Source of the DNA: Paracoccaceae bacterium
GTDB lineage: Bacteria; Pseudomonadota; Alphaproteobacteria; Rhodobacterales; Rhodobacteraceae
Assembly: GCA_003605175.1 (NCBI GenBank)
Contig: QWDA01000009.1
Span: 124,001 to 188,000, forward strand
Length of the DNA stretch: 64,000 nucleotides
Reading direction: 5' to 3'
The position numbers and the translations under genes were made by a program. The notes beneath the pieces were generated by a model. That model saw nothing but the letters and a program-made list of their open reading frames with translations. It did no database searches and was not told where the DNA came from. Of the stretch, positions 54,238 through 63,722 are shown piece by piece. Position 1 is the first letter of the stretch. Each line of letters starts with the position of its first letter.

Positions 54238-55307
54238 GAGGCCGGCCCGGTCACCCGGTTGACATGACCCATCTTGCGGCCCGCCCGCGTCTCGGCCTTG
54301 CCGTAGAGATGCAGCGCCGCGCCGGAGCGGGCAAGCTCGGGCACCCGGTCCATGTCGTCGCCGATCAGGTTCTCCATCACCACGTCGGAATGCCGCGACC
54401 CGTCGCCCAGGGGCCAGCCCGCCACCGCGCGGACATGCTGCTCGAACTGGTCGATGACGCAGCCGTTCTGGGTCCAGTGCCCAGAATTGTGGACCCGCGG
54501 CGCGAATTCGTTGACCACGAGGCCTTCCGCCGTGACGAAAAGCTCGACCCCGATGACGCCGACATAGTCGAGCGCATTGAGGATCTTTCCGGCGAGCAGT
54601 ACCGCGTCGGTCCGCTGCGCCGCGCTGAGCGCCGCGGGAACCGAGGTGGTGCGCAGGATGCCGCCCTCGTGGAGATTCTCGCCCGGGTCGTAGGCCGCCA
54701 CCGCGCCGTCTAGCCCCCGCGCGGCGATCACCGAGACCTCGCGCGCGAAATCGACGAAGCCTTCCAGGATCGCCGGCGCGCCCGCCATCGCGGCGAGCGC
54801 GACATCTGCATCCTCCGCCGCGCGGATCCGCGCCTGGCCCTTGCCGTCATAGCCGAACCGCCGGGTCTTCAGGATCGCCGGCACGCCGATCTCCCGAAGC
54901 GCGCGGGCGAGGCTCTCGGCATCCTCCACTGGCGCGAAAGGCGCCGTGGCGAGGCCGCAGCCCGCGAGGAACCGCTTCTCGTCCAGCCGGTCCTGGCTGA
55001 TCGCCAGCGCCCTCCGGCCCGGCCGGATCGGCGCCTCGGCCTCGATCAGGTCGAGTGCCGCGGCGGGCACGTTCTCGAATTCATAGGTCACCACATCGAC
55101 CGAGGCGGCGAAGGCGAGGAGCGAATGCGTGTCCTCGTAGGCCGCCGTCGTGGTGCGATGCGCCACATGCGAGGCCGGGCAGTCCGCGCCCGGCTCGAAG
55201 ACATGCGCCTTGAGCCCGAGCCGCGCGGCGGCCAGCGCTAGCATCCGGCCAAGCTGCCCGCCGCCGAGAATCCCGATGGTCGCGCCCTGCGGCAGCGCCT
55301 CACGCAT
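54234..55307 (-). CDS. purK: N5-carboxyaminoimidazole ribonucleotide synthase
   Basis: ATP-grasp enzyme of purine synthesis making N5-CAIR from AIR, bicarbonate and ATP. The 357-residue protein has [13 protein letters not shown] at the N terminus, [22 protein letters not shown] (ATP-binding) and [15 protein letters not shown]. It overlaps purE by 8 bases, the common purE-purK operon, and its own stop overlaps the NUDIX start. Confidence 0.95.
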   Translation of the reverse strand: MREALPQGATIGILGGGQLGRMLALAAARLGLKAHVFEPGADCPASHVAHRTTTAAYEDTHSLLAFAASVDVVTYEFENVPAAALDLIEAEAPIRPGRRALAISQDRLDEKRFLAGCGLATAPFAPVEDAESLARALREIGVPAILKTRRFGYDGKGQARIRAAEDADVALAAMAGAPAILEGFVDFAREVSVIAARGLDGAVAAYDPGENLHEGGILRTTSVPAALSAAQRTDAVLLAGKILNALDYVGVIGVELFVTAEGLVVNEFAPRVHNSGHWTQNGCVIDQFEQHVRAVAGWPLGDGSRHSDVVMENLIGDDMDRVPELARSGAALHLYGKAETRAGRKMGHVNRVTGPAS

Positions 55308-55779
55308 CCGATGGCGCCTCCGGGATCGAGGCCGAGAGCGCCGCGCGCCAGGCGTCGAGCCGCTCTGCGAGGCCCGGGTCGGACAGGGCGAGAATGCCCG
55401 CCGCCATCAGCCCCGCATTGGCCGCGCCACCGATCGCCATGGTGGCGACCGGGAAGCCCTTCGGCATCTGCACGATGGAATAGAGGCTGTCGACGCCGCC
55501 CAGGGCCCGGGTCTCCACCGGCACGCCGATCACCGGCAGCCGCGTCTTCGAGGCCATCATCCCCGGCAGATGCGCCGCGCCGCCCGCGCCGGCGACGATC
55601 ACCTTCAGCCCGCACGCCACCGCGCCCTTGCCATACTCCCAGAGCCGGTCGGGGGTGCGATGGGCCGAAACGATCCTTGTCTCGTAGGTCACGCCCAGTT
55701 CATCCAGAATCTCGGCCGCCGCCTTCAGCGTGGGCCAGTCCGACTGACTGCCCATGATGATGCCTACATCCGCGCCCAT
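55300..55779 (-). CDS. purE: N5-carboxyaminoimidazole ribonucleotide mutase
   Basis: Rearranges N5-CAIR to CAIR, the step after PurK. The 159-residue class I PurE has [14 protein letters not shown], the [13 protein letters not shown] loop with the catalytic His, and [11 protein letters not shown]. Start ATG 55779. Together with purF at 47121 this gives three de novo purine genes in the window, though in separate transcription units. Confidence 0.95.
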   Translation of the reverse strand: MGADVGIIMGSQSDWPTLKAAAEILDELGVTYETRIVSAHRTPDRLWEYGKGAVACGLKVIVAGAGGAAHLPGMMASKTRLPVIGVPVETRALGGVDSLYSIVQMPKGFPVATMAIGGAANAGLMAAGILALSDPGLAERLDAWRAALSASIPEAPSDA

Positions 55780-55836
55780 GTGCCCTTCGTCCCGCCCCGT
55801 TGCTTCAGGAGCGGCGACTATAGCCGCCTCACCGGC

Positions 55837-56055
55837 TCACGCAATGATGTCCGGCGTCAGGCGATCCTCGAGCTGCGCGATCTGATCCTTGAGCCGTAGC
55901 TTCTGCTTCTTCAGCCGACGGACCGTGAGCACGTCGGCGGTGCCCTTCGCCTCTAGCGCGTGGATCGCTTCGTCGAGATCGCGGTGCTCGCGCTTCAATC
56001 CCTCGAGCTTGATGCGCATGACGTCCTCGGGGACCATTTCGGGGGAGGTGACCAT
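55837..56055 (-). CDS. Small DUF465/YdcH-family protein
   Basis: A 72-residue helical protein with the DUF465 pattern: LKREHRDLDEAIHALEAKG, then LTVRRLKKQKLRLKDQIAQLED and a TPDIIA end. Such proteins form short coiled-coil hairpins; the function is unknown. The start is uncertain: ATGs at 56055, 56037 and 56019 are all in frame, the last giving the shortest typical product. It is divergent from hsp20. Confidence 0.82.
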   Translation of the reverse strand: MVTSPEMVPEDVMRIKLEGLKREHRDLDEAIHALEAKGTADVLTVRRLKKQKLRLKDQIAQLEDRLTPDIIA

Positions 56056-56133
56056 GGGCCGGTACTGATTGCCTCGTCGCGGAAAACGCGGGCGGAGCTT
56101 ACCCGCAAATGCCCGGAGCACAAACCCCGTACG

Positions 56134-56162
56134 CTTGCATGCAGGTTAACGGCGCACCATAT
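56134..56162 (+). promoter_or_regulatory. Sigma32-type heat-shock promoter of hsp20
   Basis: CTTGCAT (56134-56140), a 14-base spacer, and CACCATAT (56155-56162) closely follow the RpoH pattern (CTTGAAA, 13-17 bases, CCCCATNT). It lies about 57 bases before the hsp20 start. Confidence 0.7.
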
Positions 56163-56218
56163 TCGTGAAGTGGGGCCGCCATTTCGGGGCCCTGAGGACA
56201 CGGTCGCTTCAAGAGGGC

Positions 56219-56638
56219 ATGTCTATGACGAAACCGGCTCTGGGGTCGCATCCCTTTCTTCTGGGCTTCGAGCAGCTCGAACGTCTTGTCGAACGCACAG
56301 CGAAGGCCGAGGGCAGCGGCTACCCGCCCTACAATATCGAACAGACAGGACCGACGGGGTACCGGATCACGCTGGCCGTGGCCGGGTTCTCGGAAGACGA
56401 CCTGTCGATCACCATCGAAGACAAGAGCCTCGTCATTCGCGGCCGCCAGGTCGACGAGGACGAGGGGCGCGTGTTCCTCCATCGGGGCATCGCGGCGCGG
56501 CAGTTCCAGCGGAGCTTCGTTCTGGCCGATGGCGTGGAAGTGGCGGGCGCGGAGATGGAAAACGGTCTTCTGCATGTGGATCTGAACCGCTCCGAGCCGG
56601 AGCGCGTCGTGCAGACGATCTCGATCAGGAAGGGGTAA
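56219..56638 (+). CDS. Small heat-shock protein, Hsp20/IbpA family
   Basis: A 139-residue ATP-independent chaperone. An alpha-crystallin domain covers about 35-130 (PPYNIEQTGPTGYRITLAVAGF, DLSITIEDKSLVIRGRQ, FLHRGIAARQFQRSFVLADGV), and the HGI-like element RGIA is typical of IbpA members. ATG 56219 has AAGAGGG upstream; a second ATG at 56225 is possible. A sigma32-like promoter precedes it, and a DUF1150 gene follows 3 bases later. Confidence 0.94.
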   Translation: MSMTKPALGSHPFLLGFEQLERLVERTAKAEGSGYPPYNIEQTGPTGYRITLAVAGFSEDDLSITIEDKSLVIRGRQVDEDEGRVFLHRGIAARQFQRSFVLADGVEVAGAEMENGLLHVDLNRSEPERVVQTISIRKG

Positions 56639-56641
56639 GGC

Positions 56642-56869
56642 ATGGACACTAGCTATGAGCTCAAATCGGCCGGGGAACGGCCTATCGTCTATGTGCGGCC
56701 GGTGAACGTGGCGGACCTTCCCGAAGAGCTGCGGCAGGAGGCCAAGGGGCGGACCCAGGTCTATGCCGTCCACAGCGAGGACGGCGAACGGCTCGCGCTG
56801 GTGCACGACCGCAAGACCGCCTTCCTCATCGCGAACCAGAACGATCTGGCGCCGGTGAACGTGCACTAA
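56642..56869 (+). CDS. DUF1150-family protein
   Basis: A 75-residue protein 3 bases after hsp20, with the family features IVYVRPVNVADLPEELRQ, VYAVHSEDGERLALVHDR and AFLIANQNDLAPVNVH. DUF1150 genes commonly follow hsp20 in alphaproteobacteria. The function is unknown; co-induction by heat is likely from the shared promoter. Confidence 0.9.
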   Translation: MDTSYELKSAGERPIVYVRPVNVADLPEELRQEAKGRTQVYAVHSEDGERLALVHDRKTAFLIANQNDLAPVNVH

Positions 56870-56910
56870 GGACAGATTTCCGCCAATCCAAGATCGTGTG
56901 ATATCCCGCC

Positions 56911-56960
56911 CGGGACAAGTCCCGCAGGGCCGTCGGGCGAGCGTCTGCCCGCCCCGACGG
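56911..56960. terminator. Two inverted repeats after hsp20-DUF1150
   Basis: CGGGAC-AA-GTCCCG (56911-56924) is followed by CCGTCGGG (56930-56937) paired with CCCGACGG (56953-56960). Both lie downstream of the heat-shock pair; neither has a clear T-run. The remaining sequence to 57103 shows no gene. Confidence 0.4.
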
Positions 56961-57103
56961 GCTGGCGCTCTGGTGACGTTCCGCGCCGAACCTCGGTTCA
57001 GCGGGCTTGCACCATAAATCGCACCGCTCAACCGTAGCTGCGCCATCCTACGGGCAGGCGTTCGCTCGGCTTCGCGCGAAAATCCAGTCCGGCTCCGACC
57101 CCT

Positions 57104-59275
57104 TCACCGCACAAGAAGCGCCGGCACGCCCCCCCCCACCGTGCCGATCCGCGCCGCCGCGATGCCCTGTGCCCTGAGCGCCGCCATCGCCGTCGCGGCG
57201 TCTTCCGGGGGCAACGCCGCGAGGAGGCCGCCCGCGGTCTGCGGGTCGAACAGGAGCGGCACGCGCGGGTCGTCGGGAAGCACGGCATGGGGAAGGATCG
57301 CGGCCGCGTTCGCCGGGTAGAGCGTCGAACGAATGCCCGCCGCGGCAAGCTCCGCCGCGCCCGCATAAAGCGGCACCGCCTCGAGCGCGATCTCGGCCGA
57401 CACGCCGGAATCCCGGCAGATCCCCCAGAGATGGCCGGCAAGACCGAACCCCGTCACATCGGTCATCGCATGGGCCCCGGCCAGCGCCCGCGCCGCCTGC
57501 ACCTGCGGCTCGGCCATCGTCTCCAGCGCAGCCGCCACTGCTTCGCCCGGGGCCTTCAGCGCCATTTCGGCGGCGAGGATCGTGCCCGAGCCGATGGGCC
57601 GAGTCAGCACCAGCGCGTCGCCTGGCCGTGCGCCGCCCCGGGTGATCGGATCTCCCGAAAGCAGCCCGGTCACCGAAAAGCCGATGTTCAACTCCGGACC
57701 GAGGCTCGTATGCCCGCCTGCCACCGCCGCCCCCGCCGCGCCGAACGCCAGCGCCGCGCCCTCCATGATCTCCTGAAGCCAGCGCTCCTGCAGCGCCTCC
57801 GACATCCGCGGCAGGATCAGCGTGGCCAGTGCTGCCTGCGGCGCCGCGCCCATGGCCCAGATATCGCCCATCGCATGCACCGCCGCGATCCGCGCCATCA
57901 GGTGCGGGTCCTCGGTGAAGGCGCGGAGATGGTCTGTCGAGATCACCTGCCGCGCCGCGCCCAGCGTCACCACCGCGCTGTCGTCGCCCGGCAGCCGGTC
58001 CACATCGGCGCGGGCTGGCAGGGCGACCCCGTCGAGCGCCCGGGCGAGAGCCTCGGGCCCCACCTTGGCACCGCAGCCGCCGCAGAGCGGCTTGCCCCCC
58101 GCCAGCGCCTCGCGAACTCCGGCCGCCACCTCGCGCGGCAGGCGCGGCGCGGCCATCTCCGGGAAAGTCGCGAGCCGCTCCATGAAGCGCCGGTCGATCC
58201 GGTCCTTCCAGCGCCAGACCGCCGGACCCGCCAGGGTCAGCCCGAACTTCTCGCCCACCGCATCGCGGCTGCCGAGCGAGATCAGCTTCAGGAAATCCGC
58301 CTGCGGATGGAAGGCAATGAGCGCATCGCCGGTGAGCGCGGCGCGCAGATTCTGCCCGAGCACCTTCGCCGCGCGGACCGCGTAGACCCCGGCCTTGGGG
58401 CGGGGCGCATGGGTGAGATGTAAGCAATCGCCGGCGGCGAAGATCGCCGGATCGGAGCTGCGGAGCCGCAGATCCACATCGAGATAGCCCGCCGTCATCG
58501 CAAGCCCGGTGCCGGCCAGCCAGGGCCAAGGCCGCGCGCCCGCCGCGCCGACGGTCAGCTGCGATGTGATCTCGGACCCGTCCGCCAGAACCACGCGGTC
58601 CTCGCCGATCCGGGCAACCTGGCGTCGCTCGATCAGCGAAACCCCAAGCCTGCCAAGCCTTTGCCGGATCTTCCGCGCGCTCGCCGGTGCGATCCCGGGC
58701 AGCGCATCGCCGTGGTCGACCAGTGTGATCGACGCCGCGCGCCCGCGCGCCCCAAGCGTATGCGCCATCGCCATGGCGAGCTCGGCGCCTGCCACGCCGG
58801 CGCCGATCAGCACGATCTCGGCCGGTCCGGACCCGGCCAGGAACGCTGTCCAGCGGTCCGCGAAGAGCCCGAGCGGTTTCGCCGCCACCCCGTGCTCGGC
58901 AAAGCCCGGCAGGTCCGGCATCGCCGAGGTGATGCCGATATCCACCGACGCGAAGTCGTAGCCGATCTCGCCGCGCCCGGCGACGGAGACCCGCCGCCGC
59001 GCCGTATCGATCCCGTCCGCGTGGCCGAGGATCAGCCGCGCACCGGCGAAACGTGCGAGCTTCACGAGGTCGATCTCCAGCGCCCCGCGCGGATAGTGCC
59101 CCGCCACGAAGCCGGGAAGCATGCCCGTGTAGGGCGCCGTCGGCCCCGGATTGATCAGCGTCAGCCGCGCGCCGGGCAGGGGCGCCATGCCCCAGCGCTT
59201 CAGCACCAGCGCATGGGTATGGCCGCCGCCGATCAGCACGAGGTCGCGGGTGAGAGGCAGGGTGCTATCTTTCAT
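57104..59275 (-). CDS. selD: NADH-dehydrogenase-like domain fused to selenide water dikinase
   Basis: A 723-residue fusion. Residues about 1-360 are an FAD/NAD(P)-binding oxidoreductase (LVLIGGGHTHALVL, IVLIGAGVAGAELA, AGDCLHLTHAPRPKAGVYA) of the NDH-2-like type. From about 390 on is SelD, which makes selenophosphate from selenide and ATP; its active site is CGGCGAKVG near 400, with the catalytic Cys and Lys kept and the second Cys replaced by Ala. Cys rather than selenocysteine is encoded. This fusion is known in several lineages. Its start overlaps the FtsX-type permease gene by 11 bases, so it is translated with an ABC exporter. Confidence 0.9.
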   Translation of the reverse strand: MKDSTLPLTRDLVLIGGGHTHALVLKRWGMAPLPGARLTLINPGPTAPYTGMLPGFVAGHYPRGALEIDLVKLARFAGARLILGHADGIDTARRRVSVAGRGEIGYDFASVDIGITSAMPDLPGFAEHGVAAKPLGLFADRWTAFLAGSGPAEIVLIGAGVAGAELAMAMAHTLGARGRAASITLVDHGDALPGIAPASARKIRQRLGRLGVSLIERRQVARIGEDRVVLADGSEITSQLTVGAAGARPWPWLAGTGLAMTAGYLDVDLRLRSSDPAIFAAGDCLHLTHAPRPKAGVYAVRAAKVLGQNLRAALTGDALIAFHPQADFLKLISLGSRDAVGEKFGLTLAGPAVWRWKDRIDRRFMERLATFPEMAAPRLPREVAAGVREALAGGKPLCGGCGAKVGPEALARALDGVALPARADVDRLPGDDSAVVTLGAARQVISTDHLRAFTEDPHLMARIAAVHAMGDIWAMGAAPQAALATLILPRMSEALQERWLQEIMEGAALAFGAAGAAVAGGHTSLGPELNIGFSVTGLLSGDPITRGGARPGDALVLTRPIGSGTILAAEMALKAPGEAVAAALETMAEPQVQAARALAGAHAMTDVTGFGLAGHLWGICRDSGVSAEIALEAVPLYAGAAELAAAGIRSTLYPANAAAILPHAVLPDDPRVPLLFDPQTAGGLLAALPPEDAATAMAALRAQGIAAARIGTVGGGVPALLVR

Positions 59276-61670
59276 TGGAAAAGATCCGCAAAAGCGTCGC
59301 GGGCGCCAGCCGCGTGAGCCGGAAGGCCGGCCAGAGCCCGGCCAGCGCCGCCGCGATCAGCGCGAAAAGCGCGAGGCGCAGCCATTCGGCGGGAAAGAGA
59401 TACATCGGTAGGCGCCAGCCGAAAGCCTCCACGTTGATCACCGTCAGCAGCACCCAGGCAAGCGCCAGCCCGAGCGGCAGGGCGAGAAGGAAGGTGAACC
59501 CGGCGAGCGCCAGCGTGCGCAGCAGCTCGAGCCGCGCGAGCTGCCGCCGCGGCAGGCCGAGCGCCCAGACCGGGGCCAGCTGCGGCAGCCGCATGGCGCC
59601 GAGCGTCAGGAGCGAGGTCAGGATCGCGAAGCCGGCGACGGCGAGGGTGAGCACGTTCAGCGCATCGGTGACGGCGAAGGTGCGCTCGAACACCTCGCGC
59701 GAGAAGGCCTTGATCGAGGCCTGGTCGGAGATCTGCCCCTCGGCAATGCCCAGTTCTTCGGTCAGAGCGCGGGCGAGCTCCCGTGGTGTGTCGGTCAGAA
59801 TGCCGAAGCGCAGCCGCTCGACCCCGGGATAGAGCGCCACAAGCCGGGGCAGGCCGATCGCGACCTGGCCCGACGGGTTGCCGTAATCGCTGTAGATCCC
59901 CGCGATCTCCATGACCGCGCCGCCGGGCAGGGTCAGCCTGTCGCCCGGGTTGAGCCCCTCGCGGCGGGCCAGCTGTTCGTTGACCAGCGCCCCCTCGCCG
60001 CGCCGGACGCGGTCCCAGGCGTCGGGCAGCGCCTCGAGCATCGGCCAGTTCGCGGGATAGACCGGGTTGTCGGCGACCCCGTAGACCTCGGCCGGACGGC
60101 CCAGGATCTCGCCGTCGACACGCCAGATCGGCAAGAGCGTCTCCGGTCGCAGTGCGAGCCAGGCGCGCAGCCGTTCGGCTTCGGCAGCGTCAGCGGCGGT
60201 GACGTAGAGATCGGAGACGAGGCGCTGGTCGAGCCAGCCGTCGAAGGTGAGGCGGAAGCTGTAAACCATTGTGCTGACGCCGATATTCGTCGCAAGCGCG
60301 AGAAGGAGCGCCATCAGCGCCAGGGACAGGCTCGGGAGCTGCTGGCGCGTGTCGGCCCAGAACCATTCGGCCCTCGCCCCGCGCGCGAGCCGCGCGGTGA
60401 GCCCGAACAGCGCCGCGAGAGCCAGGGGCAACGCGAGAGCGGCGGAAAGGAGCAGCGCCGCGAGGAGCGCGAAGCCGCCCACAAGCCCCTCGCCGAACGC
60501 CCGGGCCCCGAGCGCCACCAGCGCGAGAAGGGCGGCGCCGGCCCCCTGCGCCCAGGCCAGCCGCGCATCTGCCCGGGCCCAGGCGCGGGGCCGGGCCGGC
60601 GCAAGGACGGGCAGGCGGGCGATCTTCCAGATCGTGCCCATCCCCGCGACCAGCGTTCCGAGGAGCGCGATACCCATCCCCGCGCCCCACCAGGCAGGCC
60701 GCAGCGAGAGCTCGCCCTCCACCGGCACGCCGTAGAGTCCGCGCAGCGTGGCCGCAACGTCGGGGATCAGCGCGGCGGCGACGACATAGCCGAGCACGAT
60801 GCCCAGAAGGCCCGCCGCCACCGCCAGGCTCGCCAGCTCGGCGGCGACCAGCCCTGTCAGCGTCCGTGCCGGCAGACCGAGCGCGCGGAGCGTGCGGAAC
60901 ATCGGCCGGCGCTGTTCGAAGGCAAGGCCGATCGCGCCGTGGACGATGAGCAGCCCCACCGCGAAGGAGAGGAAGCCGAAGGCGGTGAGATTCAGGTGGA
61001 AGCTGTCGGTGAGCCGTTGCAACCCCGCCGAGCCCTGCGGCGCGTTCAGCGTAAGGCCTTCCAAGAAATCCTCGGGGTTTCCGAGTGTTGCCGTGGATTC
61101 CTCAGCTAAAACCAGCCGCGAAACCTGCCCCTCCAGCCGAAGAAGCTGTTGCGCGATGCCGATATCGGCCAGGACGATCCCCGGGGCGGCCGCATCGCTG
61201 ACGATCACCGGTGGCAGCTCCTTTGCGGTGAGCCGACGCGCGGTGTCCGGCGCGGCGATCATCCGGCCAGGCGGCATCAGGAAGCCGAGCGGATCCGCAG
61301 CCGCCCCGCCTTCGAGGCTGCCCGCCGGCGCGAAATCGGGCGGCGCGGTCAGGGCGTCGATGCCCAGAAGCCGCACGCTCCCCTCGCCCGCCTCGATCCA
61401 GCCGTCGACCACCGGCGTCACCTTCCAGCCGGCCCGCCGCATCGCGATATAGACGCTCTCGGGGATCGTTCCGGTTGCCGCCTGAAGCACGGGCCGGTCG
61501 GAGCCGAGCGCCGAGGCCGCGCGGTCGTAGCTCGCCCGCGCCTCGGCATTGATTGCCTGCACGCCCGACCAGAGCCCGGTCGCAAGGGCGAGGCCGAGAA
61601 CCAGGGTGAGGAGCTGGAACGGATGGTGACGCCAATGCGAAAGAAGCGCCAGAAGCGCCGTGCGCCTCAT
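59265..61670 (-). CDS. ABC exporter permease, FtsX/MacB type
   Basis: An 801-residue permease with FtsX-like domains: an N-terminal helix (about 15-38), a periplasmic region, three helices around 230-350, four central helices, a second periplasmic domain around 480-640 and a C-terminal helix group (about 665-795). This double-FtsX layout is that of exporters for lipids or lipoproteins (YbbP/LolC-like). The start overlaps the ATPase stop by ATGA. The cargo is unknown. Confidence 0.87.
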   Translation of the reverse strand: MRRTALLALLSHWRHHPFQLLTLVLGLALATGLWSGVQAINAEARASYDRAASALGSDRPVLQAATGTIPESVYIAMRRAGWKVTPVVDGWIEAGEGSVRLLGIDALTAPPDFAPAGSLEGGAAADPLGFLMPPGRMIAAPDTARRLTAKELPPVIVSDAAAPGIVLADIGIAQQLLRLEGQVSRLVLAEESTATLGNPEDFLEGLTLNAPQGSAGLQRLTDSFHLNLTAFGFLSFAVGLLIVHGAIGLAFEQRRPMFRTLRALGLPARTLTGLVAAELASLAVAAGLLGIVLGYVVAAALIPDVAATLRGLYGVPVEGELSLRPAWWGAGMGIALLGTLVAGMGTIWKIARLPVLAPARPRAWARADARLAWAQGAGAALLALVALGARAFGEGLVGGFALLAALLLSAALALPLALAALFGLTARLARGARAEWFWADTRQQLPSLSLALMALLLALATNIGVSTMVYSFRLTFDGWLDQRLVSDLYVTAADAAEAERLRAWLALRPETLLPIWRVDGEILGRPAEVYGVADNPVYPANWPMLEALPDAWDRVRRGEGALVNEQLARREGLNPGDRLTLPGGAVMEIAGIYSDYGNPSGQVAIGLPRLVALYPGVERLRFGILTDTPRELARALTEELGIAEGQISDQASIKAFSREVFERTFAVTDALNVLTLAVAGFAILTSLLTLGAMRLPQLAPVWALGLPRRQLARLELLRTLALAGFTFLLALPLGLALAWVLLTVINVEAFGWRLPMYLFPAEWLRLALFALIAAALAGLWPAFRLTRLAPATLLRIFSNER

Positions 61671-62347
61671 CCCGCAATCCGCCCGTGAGAGAGGTGCAAT
61701 ATACGCGAAAGTCGCCCCGCAAGCCTTTGGGAATGCGTCACCATCAGGAGCGCGGCGCCGGTCTCGGAGACCAGCTCCAGCATCAGGTCGAGCACCGCGT
61801 CGCCGGTCGCCTCGTCGAGATTTCCGGTGGGCTCGTCGGCAAGAAGGAGCGCGGGGCGCGGCGCCAGCGCCCGGCCGATCGCAACCCGCTGCTGCTGCCC
61901 GCCCGAGAGATCCTCGGGATATTTCGCTGCGTGTTCGGCCAGGCCCAGCCGGTCGATCAGCGCCGCAGTCCAGCTTGCCTTGTTCCGGCCCGCCAGCCGG
62001 GCCTGGAAGACGACGTTCTGTGCGACCGTCAGTGACGGGATCAGGTTGAACTGCTGGAACACGATGCCGATCCGGTCGCGCCGGAGCGCCGCGCGGCCCG
62101 TGTCGTCAAGCGCCGCGAGATCCTGCCCGTCGAGCCTTATATGTCCGTCGTCGGCCGGTTCGAGCCCCGCGATCACGTGGAGAAGCGTCGACTTGCCCGA
62201 TCCGCTCTCGCCGGTCAGCGCCACGGTCTCTCCCGCGTCGATCCTCAGGTTGATATTGTCGAGAACGGTCACTGGCCGGTCGGCGCCCGGCAACCGCTTG
62301 GTCAGCCCCGAGACGGACAGAAGAGGGGTGGGGCGGGGGCCGGACAT
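61667..62347 (-). CDS. ABC exporter ATPase, LolD/YbbA type
   Basis: A 226-residue ATPase: Walker A GESGSGKST, Q-loop FQQFNLIP, signature LSGGQQQRVAIGRAL, Walker B ALLLADEPTGNLD and switch His in VTHSQRLA. The DEPTGNLD form and size place it with the MacB/LolD/YbbA group that works with FtsX-type permeases. ATG 62347 is used; longer in-frame extensions run into the MarR region. It lies 47 bases after the MarR gene. Confidence 0.93.
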   Translation of the reverse strand: MSGPRPTPLLSVSGLTKRLPGADRPVTVLDNINLRIDAGETVALTGESGSGKSTLLHVIAGLEPADDGHIRLDGQDLAALDDTGRAALRRDRIGIVFQQFNLIPSLTVAQNVVFQARLAGRNKASWTAALIDRLGLAEHAAKYPEDLSGGQQQRVAIGRALAPRPALLLADEPTGNLDEATGDAVLDLMLELVSETGAALLMVTHSQRLAGRLSRILHLSHGRIAG

Positions 62348-62394
62348 GGCGGCATGTTCGCGGCTTTTCCGGCGGAGGCAAGCCCCCCGCGCGG

Positions 62395-62835
62395 TCACAG
62401 CTTGGGAAGTGCGGGCTCGCCCTCGATCAACGTGTCGAGCTGCGTCTTGAGCCGCAGGACCCCGTCTTCGCCGAGCCGTCCACGCATATGCAGGTTGTTC
62501 TGCTCCGCGATGGGCGTGCCCTTGGCGAGCAGCGACTCGCCCTCCGGGGTCATGCTGACGGAACGGGTGCGCTTGTCGTCCAGGCCCTTCAGGCAGGAGA
62601 CGAGACCATCCTCCTCCATTTGCCGCAGCGCGCGCGAGATCGCGCTGCGGTTGACCCCGATGAAGGCCGCGATGTCGGAAGGCTGACTGAGCCCCTCGTT
62701 GCCGACGGACAGCAGGATGCACCAGGTAAGCCGCGTCAGACCAAGCGCTTTCAGCCCCTGATCGAGGCGGCGTTCCTGGATACGCGCGGCGCGGGACAGG
62801 CGGAAACCGAGAGAGTCGTGAAGACGATAGGCCAT
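62395..62835 (-). CDS. MarR-family transcriptional regulator
   Basis: A 146-residue winged-helix protein: LTRLTWCILLSVGNEGLSQPSDIA, HTH GVNRSAISRALRQMEEDGLV (about 61-80), and wing DDKRTRSVSMTPEG. MarR proteins usually respond to small molecules and repress neighbouring genes. It leads the ABC/NDH-SelD run (47-base gap) and is divergent from the HAD gene 77 bases away, so either may be its target. ATG 62835. Confidence 0.92.
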   Translation of the reverse strand: MAYRLHDSLGFRLSRAARIQERRLDQGLKALGLTRLTWCILLSVGNEGLSQPSDIAAFIGVNRSAISRALRQMEEDGLVSCLKGLDDKRTRSVSMTPEGESLLAKGTPIAEQNNLHMRGRLGEDGVLRLKTQLDTLIEGEPALPKL

Positions 62836-62912
62836 GGGGCATGTATCTCCGGGGCGCGGCCCGGCGCAACCCCGGGCTTTCCTCCACAGGGTCCTCCGCG
62901 CTATCTGGCCGC

Positions 62913-63623
62913 ATGACCCGGTACGATGCGATTCTGTTCGACAAGGACGGCACCCTGTTCGACTTTCAGGCGAGTTTCGGGGGCTGGGCGTCCGATCTGG
63001 TGGCCGCGCTCGCCGGGGGAGAATCGGGCCTGGCCGAGGTTCTCGCGGCCGAAATAGACCTGGACCTGGTGGCCCGGCGCTTCGGGCCTTCAAGCATGGT
63101 GATCGCCGGGACGGCCGAGGACATCGCCGGTGCCTTGCTGCCGCACCTGCCCGGCGGGGCATCGCTGTCCGAACTGATCGAGCGGATCGACCGGAGCGCC
63201 ATGGCGGTTCCCCTGGAGGAATCGGTGCCCCTTGCGCCGTTCCTTGCCGGGCTCGGCGCGCGTGGCCTGGCGCTCGGGGTGGTGACCAACGATTCCGAGG
63301 CGCCGGCCCGGCGGCATCTCGAACGGACCGGCCATCTCGAACGGTTCGGCATCGTCGTCGGCTATGACAGCGGCCACGGGGCGAAACCCGCGCCCGGGCC
63401 GCTGCTTGCAGCCGCTGCCATGCTCGGCGTGGCGCCGGACCGGACCGTGATGGTGGGCGACAGCCGGCACGATCTCGTTGCCGGCAGGGCTGCCGGAATG
63501 ACCACGATCGGCGTTCTGACCGGGCCGGCGACCGAAGCCGATCTCGCGCCGCTCGCCGATGCCGTGCTGCCCGACATCGGGCATCTTCCCGACTGGCTCG
63601 ACCGGCGCGCCGCCGCCGATTAG
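62913..63623 (+). CDS. HAD-superfamily phosphatase (Gph-like)
   Basis: A 236-residue HAD hydrolase: motif I ILFDKDGTLFDF with nucleophile Asp and acid/base Asp, motif II VVTNDS, motif III Lys in GAKPAPGPLL, and motif IV MVGDSRHDLVAGRAAG. The size and caps fit phosphoglycolate phosphatase-like enzymes; the substrate is not certain. ATG 62913. It is divergent from marR and followed by the MttB-like gene after 99 bases. Confidence 0.9.
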   Translation: MTRYDAILFDKDGTLFDFQASFGGWASDLVAALAGGESGLAEVLAAEIDLDLVARRFGPSSMVIAGTAEDIAGALLPHLPGGASLSELIERIDRSAMAVPLEESVPLAPFLAGLGARGLALGVVTNDSEAPARRHLERTGHLERFGIVVGYDSGHGAKPAPGPLLAAAAMLGVAPDRTVMVGDSRHDLVAGRAAGMTTIGVLTGPATEADLAPLADAVLPDIGHLPDWLDRRAAAD

Positions 63624-63722
63624 GTACGGCTTTCCCGCCAGCGACGTTCTCTGTCGGAAATCGACCCGCAAGGCGACGGGGGATCGCCGATGCTCGCAGG
63701 GAAGGCTGCGGGGGAAGCACGC

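Noticed and set aside
56930-57103. Possible tRNA-Sec or other RNA gene near selD
   Set aside because: No cloverleaf, TCA anticodon loop or CCA end could be drawn; only simple hairpins are visible.
57104-57106. Selenocysteine (UGA) read-through at the end of the NDH-SelD gene
   Set aside because: The product is full length at this TGA, the downstream frame has no conserved sequence, and the catalytic residue is an ordinary Cys codon.
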